DNA of 59,528 nucleotides from a virus: positions 1-59,528 of the IMG/VR virus record IMGVR_UViG_3300003885_000003; one strand, written 5' to 3'. Shown here piece by piece: positions 1-7,969 of this stretch. The translations under genes and the position numbers were made by a program. Every line of letters begins with the position of its first letter. Positions within the stretch are counted from its first letter, which is position 1. The notes under the pieces were generated by a model that worked only from the letters and a program-made list of their open reading frames with translations, was not told the DNA's origin and made no database searches.

Positions 1-91
1 ATATGGAAGCACATGGGTGGGGGGATCATGTATACTATAGTTAGATTTTGAGACATTAACCAATAGGAGCAAGTAAAATGAATGAACCAAT
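1..91. repeat. Terminal direct repeat (circular assembly overlap)
   Basis: Bases 1-91 are identical to 59438-59528. An exact overlap of this k-mer-like size at both ends is what assemblers leave on a circular or circularly permuted contig, so the non-redundant genome is about 59,437 bp. The repeat contains the end of the gene at 59262, a promoter and the start of the gene at 78. It could instead be a real short terminal repeat, but its placement across a coding end and a promoter argues for an assembly artefact. Confidence 0.9.
24..44 (+). promoter_or_regulatory. Promoter, TATACTATAG family, for gene 78
   Basis: GATCATGTATACTATAGTTAG matches the core found at about 1060, 34,852 and (reverse strand) 42,609. 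The -10 is TATACT at 31-36. No -35 and no tandem operator boxes are present, unlike the three sister promoters. The same site occurs at 59461-59481, where it overlaps the stop codon of the preceding gene. Confidence 0.6.
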
Positions 92-344
92 CGCAACAAA
101 AACAAACGAACCGCAGGATACCACTCATTACCTAATCAACGCAGACGATCTATCTGAAAAAAGCCATCAGAAAAAGACATTGAGTATTTTTTTAAGGAAC
201 GACAATACCAAAATGTATCTGGGAGGAACCACTTACCAGTACAGCATCTGGGCAGTTCGCACTGTAAATGGTATTGAGATTTGGCATATACCATTCGATT
301 TTTCGGGCCGTTGGGTAAATGCAAAAAAGCGGAGTTGGAATTAA
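78..344 (+). CDS. Small hypothetical protein (88 aa)
   Basis: The start is supported by AGGAGC about 6 nt upstream of the ATG and by the TATACT promoter at 31. The protein is hydrophilic at its N-terminus and ends in a Trp-rich, basic segment. No family was recognised. It is followed by a strong intrinsic terminator, so it is the last gene of the rightward unit that crosses the circle junction. Confidence 0.7.
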   Translation: MNEPIATKTNEPQDTTHYLINADDLSEKSHQKKTLSIFLRNDNTKMYLGGTTYQYSIWAVRTVNGIEIWHIPFDFSGRWVNAKKRSWN

Positions 345-361
345 AACGAGATTGTTTTCTA

Positions 362-395
362 AATCCCCGGCTGACCCCCTCAGCCGGGGATTTTT
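362..395 (+). terminator. Intrinsic terminator T1 (CCCCGGCTGA family)
   Basis: A perfect 13-bp stem with a 5-nt loop is followed by TTTTTGCG. The same stem core CCCCGGCTGA / TCAGCCGGGG and the same TTTTTTGCG tail occur at 3303 (+) and 41,769 (-). It separates the rightward gene at 78 from the convergent leftward endolysin gene. Confidence 0.9.
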
Positions 396-399
396 GCGT

Positions 400-966
400 T
401 TACCCTACCACGTTAACATCGACTGACTTACTGTTTTGGCCTGGTACATACGTATACCCCGGCAAGCCGCTAACGGCCGCATACTGCCACAGCTTGTAGC
501 TCGTCCAGGGACGGGGAATCAGCGGCGCAGCAATATCCCAATTCGCCACCCACAACGGATGAAGGTCAGCAAACGCAGGATCGTACCATTTTATTTCGCC
601 TTCCCACGTACCGACATTCGTATAGATGCCTATGTTTTCTCGTGTCAGATAAAAATATTGATCAACGAAATCGCGAACCATCGGCCAGGTGGGGATGCCA
701 AGCTCAGACGTTTCCACATCTAGCCAGTCACCAAGCCGCCCTGGGGTGCGAGTGTCTACGAAGTTCTTGGCCTGAGCCGCATGATTAACGTCGGGGTAGA
801 GGAAATGGTAGCTGCCATGTGAGGTATATTCTTGCACTTGTGGCAGCCACTGGCTGTAGGTTGTATCATTTGCCAAGCCGATTGTTGCTCGCAAAACGAA
901 CCCGCGCACTTTGCCGGCCGTTGTCATTTCTTTGAAGTCAATTGTGTCAGCGATGTATTTGCTCAT
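400..966 (-). CDS. GH25 family endolysin (muramidase)
   Basis: This 188-aa protein matches glycoside hydrolase family 25 lysozymes, which cut the MurNAc-GlcNAc bond of peptidoglycan to release phage. Visible features are the N-terminal TIDF, the central YHFLYP, the catalytic DxE pair in WLDVE, GIYTN, and the C-terminal LWQY...SVDVNV end. It consists of the catalytic domain only, with no signal peptide or cell-wall-binding domain, so it would need a holin; the two-helix protein at 6493 is the candidate. The start at 966 is preferred over 990 because TATACT lies exactly 6 bp upstream of it, which predicts a leaderless mRNA. It is the last gene of the leftward late block but has its own promoter. 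Confidence 0.92.
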   Translation of the reverse strand: MSKYIADTIDFKEMTTAGKVRGFVLRATIGLANDTTYSQWLPQVQEYTSHGSYHFLYPDVNHAAQAKNFVDTRTPGRLGDWLDVETSELGIPTWPMVRDFVDQYFYLTRENIGIYTNVGTWEGEIKWYDPAFADLHPLWVANWDIAAPLIPRPWTSYKLWQYAAVSGLPGYTYVPGQNSKSVDVNVVG

Positions 967-972
967 GAGAGT

Positions 973-981
973 AGTATACCA
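973..981 (-). promoter_or_regulatory. Extended -10 promoter of the endolysin (leaderless)
   Basis: On the reverse strand TGGTATACT ends 6 nt before the ATG at 966, so transcription should start at or beside the start codon. There is no Shine-Dalgarno. The tandem operator boxes at 1003-1043 lie just upstream and may control this promoter as well as the divergent one. Confidence 0.65.
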
Positions 982-1002
982 GATTTCCAACTTAACATAA
1001 AA

Positions 1003-1043
1003 GTGTATCCTACTTTACAGTAAAGGTGTAAAGTAGTTTATAG
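1003..1043 (+). promoter_or_regulatory. Tandem operator boxes, site A
   Basis: Two related 18-mers, GTGTATCCTACTTTACAG (1003) and GTGTAAAGTAGTTTATAG (1026), start 23 bp apart. The second starts exactly 38 bp before the TATACT at 1064. The same geometry is found at 34,795 (+) and 42,670 (-), with a fourth pair at 49,804. They lie between divergent genes. Confidence 0.75.
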
Positions 1044-1055
1044 AGATGGGGGATA

Positions 1056-1078
1056 GGATCGTTTATACTGTAGTTAGT
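1056..1078 (+). promoter_or_regulatory. Box-dependent promoter A
   Basis: GGATCGTTTATACTGTAGTTAG, with the -10 at 1064-1069. No TTGACA-like -35 is present at the right distance; operator box 2 occupies that region. It should drive the rightward operon 1113-3278. Confidence 0.7.
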
Positions 1079-1112
1079 TAGCAATTAGGTTAACTGAATC
1101 GGAGAAATGGAA

Positions 1113-1328
1113 ATGACAAAAGTAACATTAGAAGAAAGCGGCTACGAAATCGAAATCACAAAAGAAATGATAAATGAAATGGCGCAATATGGTGATACAC
1201 CAAGCGATTGGGGTACAGAGGTAGAAAATTGCGTATGGGTGAGCGTAGATTACGCAAAAGGCGACCCACACTGGGACATCCCGGAGGGGTATCCAGAATA
1301 TCTTCCACTCTGGGAAGAACGTATTTAA
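1113..1328 (+). CDS. Small acidic hypothetical protein (71 aa)
   Basis: GGAG at 1101 is too close to the ATG at 1107 but correctly spaced from the ATG at 1113, so 1113 is preferred. The protein is acidic and Trp/Tyr-rich at its C-terminus. It is the first gene after promoter A. No family was recognised. Confidence 0.65.
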   Translation: MTKVTLEESGYEIEITKEMINEMAQYGDTPSDWGTEVENCVWVSVDYAKGDPHWDIPEGYPEYLPLWEERI

Positions 1329-1371
1329 TTTATTCTCTCCCTTTTGAAGATTTATTTGAAATTGTGTACCT

Positions 1372-2049
1372 ATGAGTAAATTTGCAAAGGTATGGAATTC
1401 GTCCGCGTCACTAGACGAATTCCTAGAAAAGTATCCCAAAGAAATCAAGCGCAGCAGCGCATATTCAATAGCATCCCGACTAAGAAAACAGGGAGAAGAA
1501 TTAAAATACTTCAATCCTAGATACAGAGAACGGGAGCATGAAAAGAAAGATGCATTCATATATCTCTGGAATTCGTGTGCATCACTAGATGAATTCCTGG
1601 AAAAGTACCCAGGAAATATTAGGAATGACAGCGCACGCTCAAGAGCCTCTTTGCTCAGGAGAGAGGGGCACGAGTTACAATATTGGCGCGATGCGGACAA
1701 TCTACCAATTGCAAAGCTGCGCGATTGGTACACGGCAGCCGAAGCAAGAGAGATGTTTGGCTGGACATCGCGAGCGATTGTTAGCCAAACGGCGAGCCGC
1801 GAAAAGTGGACAAGCGGCAAGATCGGAGGATCGAAATTATATTGGCGTATAGACGTTGATGATTATTGGTTTGCCCGCCAGCGCCGAGAGTTGGCAAAAC
1901 GGGTAGACTGGCTAAATCCAGGTAGCACCCTAATCAGACATGATGATTGGGACATGGATTGCCCAAAGTGTGGGGCATTCGCCATCGGACACTACGGAAA
2001 TAATTGGGTTTGCGTGCGAGGGCACGCAGAAAATAAAGATAATGAATAA
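1372..2049 (+). CDS. DNA-binding protein: duplicated helix-turn-helix plus zinc ribbon
   Basis: The 225-aa protein has two near-identical N-terminal repeats of about 45 residues, each with (S/C)ASLDEFLEKYP followed by a basic SR(A)S.LR..G helix. A third HTH-like region (about residues 118-175, WYTAAEAREMFGW) and a C-terminal zinc-ribbon-like CPKC...CVRGH follow. The repeats resemble small HTH domains seen in phage and planctomycete regulators. At the DNA level the two copies still share long stretches around GAATTC, so the duplication is recent. Its place in an operon under the tandem-box promoter makes it a candidate regulator, but its target is unknown. Confidence 0.7.
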   Translation: MSKFAKVWNSSASLDEFLEKYPKEIKRSSAYSIASRLRKQGEELKYFNPRYREREHEKKDAFIYLWNSCASLDEFLEKYPGNIRNDSARSRASLLRREGHELQYWRDADNLPIAKLRDWYTAAEAREMFGWTSRAIVSQTASREKWTSGKIGGSKLYWRIDVDDYWFARQRRELAKRVDWLNPGSTLIRHDDWDMDCPKCGAFAIGHYGNNWVCVRGHAENKDNE

Positions 2050-2061
2050 TGGAGAAAGATT

Positions 2062-2262
2062 ATGAATGATAAGATTTTACCATCTTTGCCCATATTTCCC
2101 CGCAATCATCAGGAAGTGCAATTTGCACTCCTTCATCCCCACGCGCAACTTACAGCGTATGCTGTTCCAGCATACGATAATTGGGACGGAGGTATACAGG
2201 ATATGCAGATGTGTGCCTATAGTTTTCAGTTGGGTGCATGGAGCGAATGGGAACCGGTATAA
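2062..2262 (+). CDS. Small hypothetical protein (66 aa)
   Basis: It starts at the ATG at 2062 with GGAG about 8 nt upstream. The C-terminus is rich in aromatic residues (YSFQLGAWSEWEPV). No family was recognised. It is followed by the first copy of a 45-bp junction repeat. Confidence 0.6.
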   Translation: MNDKILPSLPIFPRNHQEVQFALLHPHAQLTAYAVPAYDNWDGGIQDMQMCAYSFQLGAWSEWEPV

Positions 2263-2274
2263 GCGGGAAAAGGG

Positions 2275-2319
2275 CGCTGCCAAATTAGCAGCCAAGCCGG
2301 GGGCATTGTACCCGGCAAA
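2275..2319. repeat. 45-bp gene-junction repeat, copy 1
   Basis: Identical to 2636-2680. It holds two small inverted repeats (GCTG..CAGC and GCCGGG..CCCGGC). In copy 2 the first bases encode the last residues and stop (LPN*) of the preceding gene; here they are non-coding, so copy 1 looks like the relic of a replaced gene end. Confidence 0.85.
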
Positions 2320-2328
2320 GGAAATAAA

Positions 2329-2649
2329 ATGTATTTTTCATGGAGATTTTCAGGGGTATTGTTAGAAAAAAGCGGCCGATTTGTCTATACGCAAGTTGCA
2401 GAGACACCGCCAATAGGCACATTGTGCGAGTTCGTTGATGGGGGACTAGCAATGGCCCCCATCAAGGGGACGCCGTCACAGTACGATTGCGACATGGGGC
2501 GAAACGGACTGCGAGGCCGCGCACACGGAACGCAAATGAAGAGCGGGGGGGCATTTAAGTTTATGGGGGAGAGAAAGGGTGAATTTTGGTTCCGCGATGA
2601 GGAAGGCAGAGTTCCGAATTACTGGCTCAAAGATACGCTGCCAAATTAG
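2329..2649 (+). CDS. Hypothetical protein flanked by junction repeats (106 aa)
   Basis: The gene starts at the ATG at 2329 and ends inside copy 2 of the 45-bp repeat. The sequence is Gly-rich with aromatic residues (YFSWRFSGVLLEKSGRF near the N-terminus), suggesting a beta-rich fold. Only a weak GGAAAT ribosome site is present. No family was recognised. Its exact flanking repeats suggest it can be exchanged as a cassette. Confidence 0.6.
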   Translation: MYFSWRFSGVLLEKSGRFVYTQVAETPPIGTLCEFVDGGLAMAPIKGTPSQYDCDMGRNGLRGRAHGTQMKSGGAFKFMGERKGEFWFRDEEGRVPNYWLKDTLPN

Positions 2650-2680
2650 CAGCCAAGCCGGGGGCATTGTACCCGGCAAA
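2636..2680. repeat. 45-bp gene-junction repeat, copy 2
   Basis: An exact copy of 2275-2319. It overlaps the last codons of the gene ending at 2649 and reaches to 12 bases before the next ATG at 2692. Confidence 0.85.
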
Positions 2681-2691
2681 ATGATATTGAC

Positions 2692-3075
2692 ATGACTAAT
2701 TACTACAGTTGGAAAGTTGACGAGGACACAGTTATTGAGGATTTCGATTGGGCAATAGAAGCTGCCGAGGGTATCGCAAAATCGCTGGCGGGAGCGCAAA
2801 ATTCGCCAGAAGGCGGCCATGACAAGGAACGATGGCTGAACATGGCAAAAGACATATATGATGATCTCTATGACAGCCTAAGCTGGCGGGCAGACTTCAC
2901 AGCTTCAGATGTGTTCCCTGTGATTTGCGAAGCATTCGCAGAGACGTGCAGAGCGTTGGGCATAACCCCTATACCAGATTTCGCTAAGTTAAATCTGAAA
3001 ACAGAGTACATCCCGACTTACGAACCGGGAATGTCATTTGCACAGATAGCGAGAGGAGAGGGTCGTGATTTTTAA
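2692..3075 (+). CDS. Hypothetical protein (127 aa)
   Basis: An acidic, mostly helical protein that begins with MTNYYSW. No recognisable catalytic motif was seen. No clear Shine-Dalgarno precedes the ATG; a four-codon mini-ORF starting at 2680 ends with a TGA overlapping this ATG, so coupled translation is possible. Confidence 0.6.
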   Translation: MTNYYSWKVDEDTVIEDFDWAIEAAEGIAKSLAGAQNSPEGGHDKERWLNMAKDIYDDLYDSLSWRADFTASDVFPVICEAFAETCRALGITPIPDFAKLNLKTEYIPTYEPGMSFAQIARGEGRDF

Positions 3076-3107
3076 CAATAAAATAAAATACATTAGGGGG
3101 TGTTAAA

Positions 3108-3278
3108 ATGATTGTTTTTCAGGTGTATTTAATTGGTGTCGCTCTGTTTTTTGTCATTGCATACCGCATGAAACTAAGTGACGAAAAACCGCTGCGTAGT
3201 GCATTGTTTTTTGCAATACTATGGCCGGTGATGGCCCCGGCATGGGGGTTTTTAATGGTAGTGGAGTGGGCAACGTGA
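3108..3278 (+). CDS. Small membrane protein (56 aa)
   Basis: A short ORF with AGGGGGTG about 6 nt before the ATG. Two hydrophobic segments are visible (VFQVYLIGVALFFVIAY and ALFFAILWPVMAPAWGFLMV) separated by a short charged hairpin. It is the last gene before terminator T2. It might be an auxiliary lysis or superinfection protein, but nothing proves this. Confidence 0.55.
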   Translation: MIVFQVYLIGVALFFVIAYRMKLSDEKPLRSALFFAILWPVMAPAWGFLMVVEWAT

Positions 3279-3302
3279 TACCAGCATAGTGCAGTTTAAT
3301 GA

Positions 3303-3334
3303 CCCCGGCTGACACACTCAGCCGGGGCTTTTTT
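3303..3334 (+). terminator. Intrinsic terminator T2 (CCCCGGCTGA family)
   Basis: A 10-bp GC stem with loop CACAC is followed by CTTTTTTGCG. It is nearly the same sequence as T1 and T3. It ends the rightward operon that starts at 1113. Confidence 0.9.
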
Positions 3335-3337
3335 GCG

Positions 3338-4738
3338 TCATACTTTCCGCGCTTGCCAGTATGACAAATCAACCACTTTATCACCCGCCTGTAACCCGCC
3401 ATCCGGCTCCGTAAACCACTGCACATCAGACCAAATTGGCCTAACAGTATAATAAACACGACGCGGCAAATAACCGTTGATTGTTTCTGCTGCCTGTGAA
3501 GCGAATTGAATGCCGTCTACAGTAGACCAGAATTCTGACTGGACTGGCGTAAATCCATCAGCAAATATAGCGGCTTGTAATGCCGCATTCGGATTGAGGC
3601 TGATTGTTTGTAATTCTACAGATTCATTCCATAGTGCCTGCTGCCAGCTTTCGTCCGGGGGTGGCGGGTCGGTCGGGTAGGGGTAGTTGCGTGATAAGTC
3701 AGCAACTGCGTTCATGTGAGGCTGCGCTAACTCAAAATACTTCCACAATGTGCCAGGCCCACCACTGGTAAAAATTACACTACCTTTTACACGGCCGTCC
3801 CGATATGCGGCCGTCGTTGTTGCGTTGTCTAGCCAGTATTTTAGCACAGCTAGATACCGGTCGATGTCACCATTAAGCGCCTCAGGATGCCGCCAGCCGC
3901 CTTGGGGGTCGAGCCATCCCGACCAGTCAGGCGAAGCGTCGCGCACTACACCTGATTCACCAAATATCCAATCAGGACGCACTCCTGCTGCGGCAAACGA
4001 TTTATCCATTGTTTCCCAACGGCCAGAGTAAAAAGACCACTCGCCAGGCATAACAACATCAGGTTCACTTCGGTCTCGCACGTTGTCTCGTGTAGCCGCC
4101 TGCACATCTAATTCTAGTTGCATTACATATAATTCGTCTGGCGTTTCATGAAAACTAGCACGGGGCGCATTATGATGATAATTATGTGGACTATATTTAG
4201 TACTAGGCGGCATTAAGCCAGTATGATTCCGAACTGGTATATACGGATGATAGCCTAGCAGTGCATCATACATTACGGCCGCCTGAGCTACATCAAGCGG
4301 AATGTCGTTGCCGACGGCCGTCTCTGCGAGAATCATACGAATGTGGGCCAGTTCAGGTTCCTTTCGGTACTCCTCGTACCATACTTTTGCCATTGCTGTA
4401 TGGAGTGAGACCCACCGGATTCGCTCGCTGGCATCCTGGCTGTTGGAAAAAGTCTCGTTGTATTCCTGGATGTAATCGACGTACTGAGCCTCACGCCGGA
4501 ACGTGCCATCGACGAAATTGTTCAGCCAGTCGCGTGCGGGCTGTTCAAAGTCAGCACCAAACGGCGGCAGTGGTTGGTCACCTACCCACCGATACCAGGT
4601 TTTGATCCCTGGGTTCGCCTGCTTTGCTTCACGGCATCGCTCAACACCGAATAGAAACTTCACCACTGCACCCGCGGGCAGCTTCGCCACCGCTTTCGGC
4701 CAATCTTGCGGGCTGTTCTGGATATGAAAACCAATCAT
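3338..4738 (-). CDS. Glycoside-hydrolase-like TIM-barrel protein
   Basis: The 466-aa protein begins MIGFHIQ and has repeated beta-alpha features of a TIM barrel (IKTWYRW near residue 48, MILAETAVGN near 136, DWIFGESGVV near 265). The two Glu residues at the ends of putative strands are candidates for catalytic acid and nucleophile. The start at 4738 is preferred because AGAGG lies about 8 nt upstream. It sits with fibre and lysis genes and could act on host exopolysaccharide or sheath. The exact GH family could not be assigned. Confidence 0.55.
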   Translation of the reverse strand: MIGFHIQNSPQDWPKAVAKLPAGAVVKFLFGVERCREAKQANPGIKTWYRWVGDQPLPPFGADFEQPARDWLNNFVDGTFRREAQYVDYIQEYNETFSNSQDASERIRWVSLHTAMAKVWYEEYRKEPELAHIRMILAETAVGNDIPLDVAQAAVMYDALLGYHPYIPVRNHTGLMPPSTKYSPHNYHHNAPRASFHETPDELYVMQLELDVQAATRDNVRDRSEPDVVMPGEWSFYSGRWETMDKSFAAAGVRPDWIFGESGVVRDASPDWSGWLDPQGGWRHPEALNGDIDRYLAVLKYWLDNATTTAAYRDGRVKGSVIFTSGGPGTLWKYFELAQPHMNAVADLSRNYPYPTDPPPPDESWQQALWNESVELQTISLNPNAALQAAIFADGFTPVQSEFWSTVDGIQFASQAAETINGYLPRRVYYTVRPIWSDVQWFTEPDGGLQAGDKVVDLSYWQARKV

Positions 4739-4785
4739 TATTTTAATCCTCTCTAATATGTAAACCAACAGATAGCTAGAATTAT

Positions 4786-5121
4786 TTAACAGCTAAAACG
4801 GTTTGCTAAGTGAACTTCGTTTACCCACTTTTCCAATTCACATGTCCACTCACCATCATGAAATCTGATGATGTCGCCGCTTACTTCTTTGTATACATTG
4901 CATGCTACACCGTATTTGTTACGTAATGTAACATTTAACGATTGGTAATAATGCTGTACACAATCAACCATCTTTTTCTCATCCATCCAGAATACAGCCA
5001 TTTCACCACGTTCGTTAGAGCTGATATGTTGTTCACATGCTCCAACTTTCAGTACTTCCCGCGCATTTCGCGGTACATGTTTTTTTCGTGCAATCTGCCT
5101 GCACTTTTTTTGCTCAGACAT
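4786..5121 (-). CDS. Hypothetical protein (111 aa)
   Basis: A clear GGAGG precedes the ATG. The N-terminus is strongly basic (KKCRQIARKKH) and the rest is mixed, with four Cys residues. No family was recognised. It lies between two glycoside-hydrolase-like genes. Confidence 0.6.
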   Translation of the reverse strand: MSEQKKCRQIARKKHVPRNAREVLKVGACEQHISSNERGEMAVFWMDEKKMVDCVQHYYQSLNVTLRNKYGVACNVYKEVSGDIIRFHDGEWTCELEKWVNEVHLANRFSC

Positions 5122-5130
5122 AATAACCTC

Positions 5131-6306
5131 CTACCGGTTATTGCTATCTGTTGGTTTCAGTTTTGTAAAAATCTTGCCCATTTCAGTTATCGGCCCTGAG
5201 CCGTTTCCCTCACTCAAATCGGCAAATCGTTCGTCTCCAGCGTACATTGCCCACCGGTTTACGGCCGTAAATCCGTCTGTCCCGTCGTAAATTTGCTGTA
5301 AGCAGTCGGCACTTGCTGCGTCGTTTTTGCCGCAGGGCGATTTTGAATTGCGAGTGAAGCCAATCTCTGTTAGCCATAGTTGCTGGTCACGGCAGTACGG
5401 CCGTTCATTGCATAGGTCCAAAAACTGTTCATACTCATCTACGTAGCGGCTCACTCGCTCACGATCAAGGTTGCCCACGCCAATTTTGCCATTCAGATCG
5501 AACGCTGGGTAAACGTGGAATCCAATGCCGACCACTTCAGGAGCAAGTATACCATATGCAGCAACGAACTGGTCGAGCCATTTGGAGCCTGTAAATGAAT
5601 TGTGCGCGTTGCTGTTGCCTAGAATGACACGATAATCAATGCCTGCGTATTTCTCTGCTATTTGCTCACGATACCATACGGCGGCATCCTCTGGCGCAGT
5701 GCCGCATTGCCCAAAACTGCGCCAGACCTCACATTCATTGAATACTAGCACATAGTTACCTGGCGCACACAGCGCCTCCTCAAACTGTGCCCTGGTTGGT
5801 GTTGTTGGATGTTTGTCCGGACGAAGCTGAATGATATGTTCGTAGTCTGGCAACTCGCAAGCGTAGTTGTCCCCGTTTGCACCCCAAACGTACTGCCACG
5901 TGCTGCCCAAATCGTTACGTCTGAAATCCACCTGAGAACGGCCGCCAGGCACAAAGCCGAACGCCGCCCCCCTCCGTGCTGTGCTTTGTGGCCCTCTGGT
6001 CGGTGTGGGCGCCGGCGTGTTCGTAGGTCGCAGCGTAGGCGTAGGCTGTGGCGTGTTTGTGGCAACGGCCGTAGGCAGTGGGGTCGATGTAACATCCGGG
6101 GGACAATCGGCAAACGTAACGACCTGTACGCCGTCCTCAGAGTATGTGATCGTAGTGTCTGATTTACATTCAGCGCTGACCGGATTGTAGGCCGTTACGC
6201 TGTTGATATGATTGGTGGATGGCTGTGGCTCATCATTTTCTGAGCGACAACCAACCACGACAAATAACAGCACAGCAAAAAAGACAATTGCATACCTACG
6301 CTTCAT
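5131..6306 (-). CDS. Lipoprotein with Thr-Pro linker and GH128-like catalytic domain
   Basis: The 391-aa protein has a lipoprotein signal peptide (hydrophobic core, lipobox VVGC), then a Thr-Pro-rich linker at about residues 75-110, then a TIM-barrel domain. The barrel shows WQYVWG, VLVFNECEVW with a candidate acid/base Glu, GIGFHVYP, and LWLTEIGF with a candidate nucleophile Glu, an order seen in GH128-like glucanases. The start overlaps the end of the gene at 6296. Membrane-tethered, Thr-Pro-linked enzymes are common in Chloroflexota. A phage copy may remodel the host envelope or be a transferred host gene. Confidence 0.7.
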   Translation of the reverse strand: MKRRYAIVFFAVLLFVVVGCRSENDEPQPSTNHINSVTAYNPVSAECKSDTTITYSEDGVQVVTFADCPPDVTSTPLPTAVATNTPQPTPTLRPTNTPAPTPTRGPQSTARRGAAFGFVPGGRSQVDFRRNDLGSTWQYVWGANGDNYACELPDYEHIIQLRPDKHPTTPTRAQFEEALCAPGNYVLVFNECEVWRSFGQCGTAPEDAAVWYREQIAEKYAGIDYRVILGNSNAHNSFTGSKWLDQFVAAYGILAPEVVGIGFHVYPAFDLNGKIGVGNLDRERVSRYVDEYEQFLDLCNERPYCRDQQLWLTEIGFTRNSKSPCGKNDAASADCLQQIYDGTDGFTAVNRWAMYAGDERFADLSEGNGSGPITEMGKIFTKLKPTDSNNR

Positions 6307-6496
6307 CAGCAGGCTTTGCAATTAGCGTGAAGGCAAAAGGTATCATTCCTTCATCATTGAAGCTGCCAAGCTCCAAGACGCGGACAAATGAACCTTGAAA
6401 CATGGTTTTCTCTGCCCATCCCTCAATTGCCTTCGCCACATCTTCTCTGGTTAGTTCTAAGTTTGCTTGCGCTCGTTTTAGACTTTCTGCCATCAT
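6296..6496 (-). CDS. Small hypothetical protein (66 aa)
   Basis: The start overlaps the stop of the preceding gene (ATGA), and its own end overlaps the next start, so it is translationally coupled in the lysis/fibre block. The N-terminal half is helical (LKRAQANLELTREDVAKAIE). No family was recognised. Confidence 0.65.
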   Translation of the reverse strand: MMAESLKRAQANLELTREDVAKAIEGWAEKTMFQGSFVRVLELGSFNDEGMIPFAFTLIAKPADEA

Positions 6497-6795
6497 TCAA
6501 TCTCCTTTGAAACTATTACGGCCGCTTTGCCATCTGCCGTTCGTGGTGCTGCCATCGGGGTCACTCGCTGCCGTGCAAACCACGCCGAAATAATAGGAAT
6601 AGCCATTGCCACCAGCGGCACGATTATCGTCACAAAATTTTCAATACTACTGATTTGCTCTTGGTTCAGGTTCAGCCAGCCGAGCGCAACAGCCATTATT
6701 ATACCGGTAATTATACCGGCAATGACAGCCGTCGTCATCACTGGCTCACGTGTAAGTTTTAATTTCATTTTTTCTGTTCGTGTTAGTTCTTCCAT
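6493..6795 (-). CDS. Two-helix membrane protein, holin candidate
   Basis: The 100-aa protein has a short charged N-terminus, TM1 (about 19-38, AVIAGIITGIIMAVALGWL), an extracytoplasmic loop and TM2 (about 52-70, ending ISAWFARQRVTP). The 'ARxRVTP' end after TM2 is typical of small phage membrane proteins annotated as holins. AGGAGA lies upstream of the ATG at 6795. It sits in the same leftward unit as the endolysin, which fits a lysis role. Confidence 0.6.
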   Translation of the reverse strand: MEELTRTEKMKLKLTREPVMTTAVIAGIITGIIMAVALGWLNLNQEQISSIENFVTIIVPLVAMAIPIISAWFARQRVTPMAAPRTADGKAAVIVSKEIE

Positions 6796-6803
6796 CGTTT
6801 CTC

Positions 6804-7166
6804 CTATACCAAATAACCAAAAACGTCTATCACGGCCGTACATGCGGCCGTTGTGCCTGTGTTCACTGTGATTTGAAAAGTAGCTGCTGCTACTTGCTCT
6901 GTGAATTTTGTGTTGTTGCCATCAAGGACTATGTAATCTGTGCCAAGTGTGGTCAAACTGGACAGATCAACAGTCTGCTTCCAGTTCGTAAAATCGTAGT
7001 CCGTGCCACCGGCCATACTCGCAGAGGGGTCACGGATGACCACATGTGTGATATACGCTACTTTCGCAATTGGCACAGTGTACAGCGTCGTCGATGCGGC
7101 CGTTTTCATATCTACGGCCGGGGTGCTACTCAGTAGCGTTATCGCGTTTTCTCTCAGGTCAGCCAT
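6804..7166 (-). CDS. Putative virion/tail-associated beta protein (120 aa)
   Basis: A Thr/Val/Ala-rich protein of short beta strands, similar in style to the head or tail decoration proteins at 24155 and 25844. GGAG lies 7 nt before the ATG. It follows the fibre genes in the same transcript. No named family was recognised. Confidence 0.55.
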   Translation of the reverse strand: MADLRENAITLLSSTPAVDMKTAASTTLYTVPIAKVAYITHVVIRDPSASMAGGTDYDFTNWKQTVDLSSLTTLGTDYIVLDGNNTKFTEQVAAATFQITVNTGTTAACTAVIDVFGYLV

Positions 7167-7396
7167 ACTATTTCTCCATTGTGCGTCACTACATCTCCAT
7201 TGTTTACTAGCGCCATATCAAGGCCGTGAACACGCAGCAGGTTATTACCATCGAATATGAGCAGATCGTTGGTATCTGTCGTCCAGTGAGGTTCACCCTC
7301 AACGGCCGTTAAAATCGTACCTTTTGCAGCAATATTTGACGATAGCCCACTCTTGAATTGTATCTGAAAATCGGTGTCATACAGTTTATTGGTCAT
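7154..7396 (-). CDS. Tail-fibre-like small protein (80 aa)
   Basis: Residues about 10-50 (IQFKSGLSSNIAAKG, then EGEPHWTTDTNDLLIFDG) match the repeated 'QFRRGT...GEPxWxTDTxxLxxxDG' pattern of phage fibre head-binding domains. The start at 7396 overlaps the upstream stop (ATGA). Confidence 0.6.
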   Translation of the reverse strand: MTNKLYDTDFQIQFKSGLSSNIAAKGTILTAVEGEPHWTTDTNDLLIFDGNNLLRVHGLDMALVNNGDVVTHNGEIVWLT

Positions 7397-7950
7397 CGGC
7401 ATATCAACCAGGATATTTCAGCTTTCGCTCTGTGCCGATTATTCATAGCAATCAAGTCTACCTTTTCCTGCTGATTTAATTTAGAATTCAAAGCGCCGGT
7501 TTTTGAACCCATGCTGACATTGAATTGATCTATCAGTTCGATGTCATAATCGCTTGTGGGTGACGACGATAATGGGAAAAAGAACGAATAGAGCCGAGCG
7601 CCAATCACAACGGGAACAGGCCGTTCATCGTGGGGTGGGAACGGATCGTCATCCCCATCGCTGAGTGGGTTGGATTCGCTTGGAGATGGTATAACAAGCC
7701 ACACGTCCTCAGCTTTCTTTTTTAGTCTATTGTCAAGACTATTCAAAAATTGCTTCTCGTACTGATTCAAGTGGTCTGGTTCAGGAAACAAGTCACCCGA
7801 CTTCAATTCAAGTAAGTTTTTGCGCTGGTCAAGAATGCTTATCGAATATGACACAACCTTGTTTTCTCCAACTGACAATGTATATACGGTATCGCCAATC
7901 GCGTCTGGTATCGCCGTTTCAAAGCCTGGTGGGAATGGTTCATTTGCCAT
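7393..7950 (-). CDS. Hypothetical fibre-operon protein (185 aa)
   Basis: GGAAGGG precedes the ATG at 7950. The protein contains two related segments, each ending in a helix with N..L.....Q..KAE..WLI (about 70-95 and 160-183), so it is an internal duplication. It lies between a beta-helix fibre and a fibre-like protein. No family was recognised. Confidence 0.6.
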   Translation of the reverse strand: MANEPFPPGFETAIPDAIGDTVYTLSVGENKVVSYSISILDQRKNLLELKSGDLFPEPDHLNQYEKQFLNSLDNRLKKKAEDVWLVIPSPSESNPLSDGDDDPFPPHDERPVPVVIGARLYSFFFPLSSSPTSDYDIELIDQFNVSMGSKTGALNSKLNQQEKVDLIAMNNRHRAKAEISWLICR

Positions 7951-7969
7951 AATTACCCTTCCTATTATA

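Noticed and set aside
1128-1820. 230-aa minus-strand ORF opposite genes 1113 and 1372
   Set aside because: Both plus-strand genes have promoter and ribosome-site support; this ORF is their shadow.
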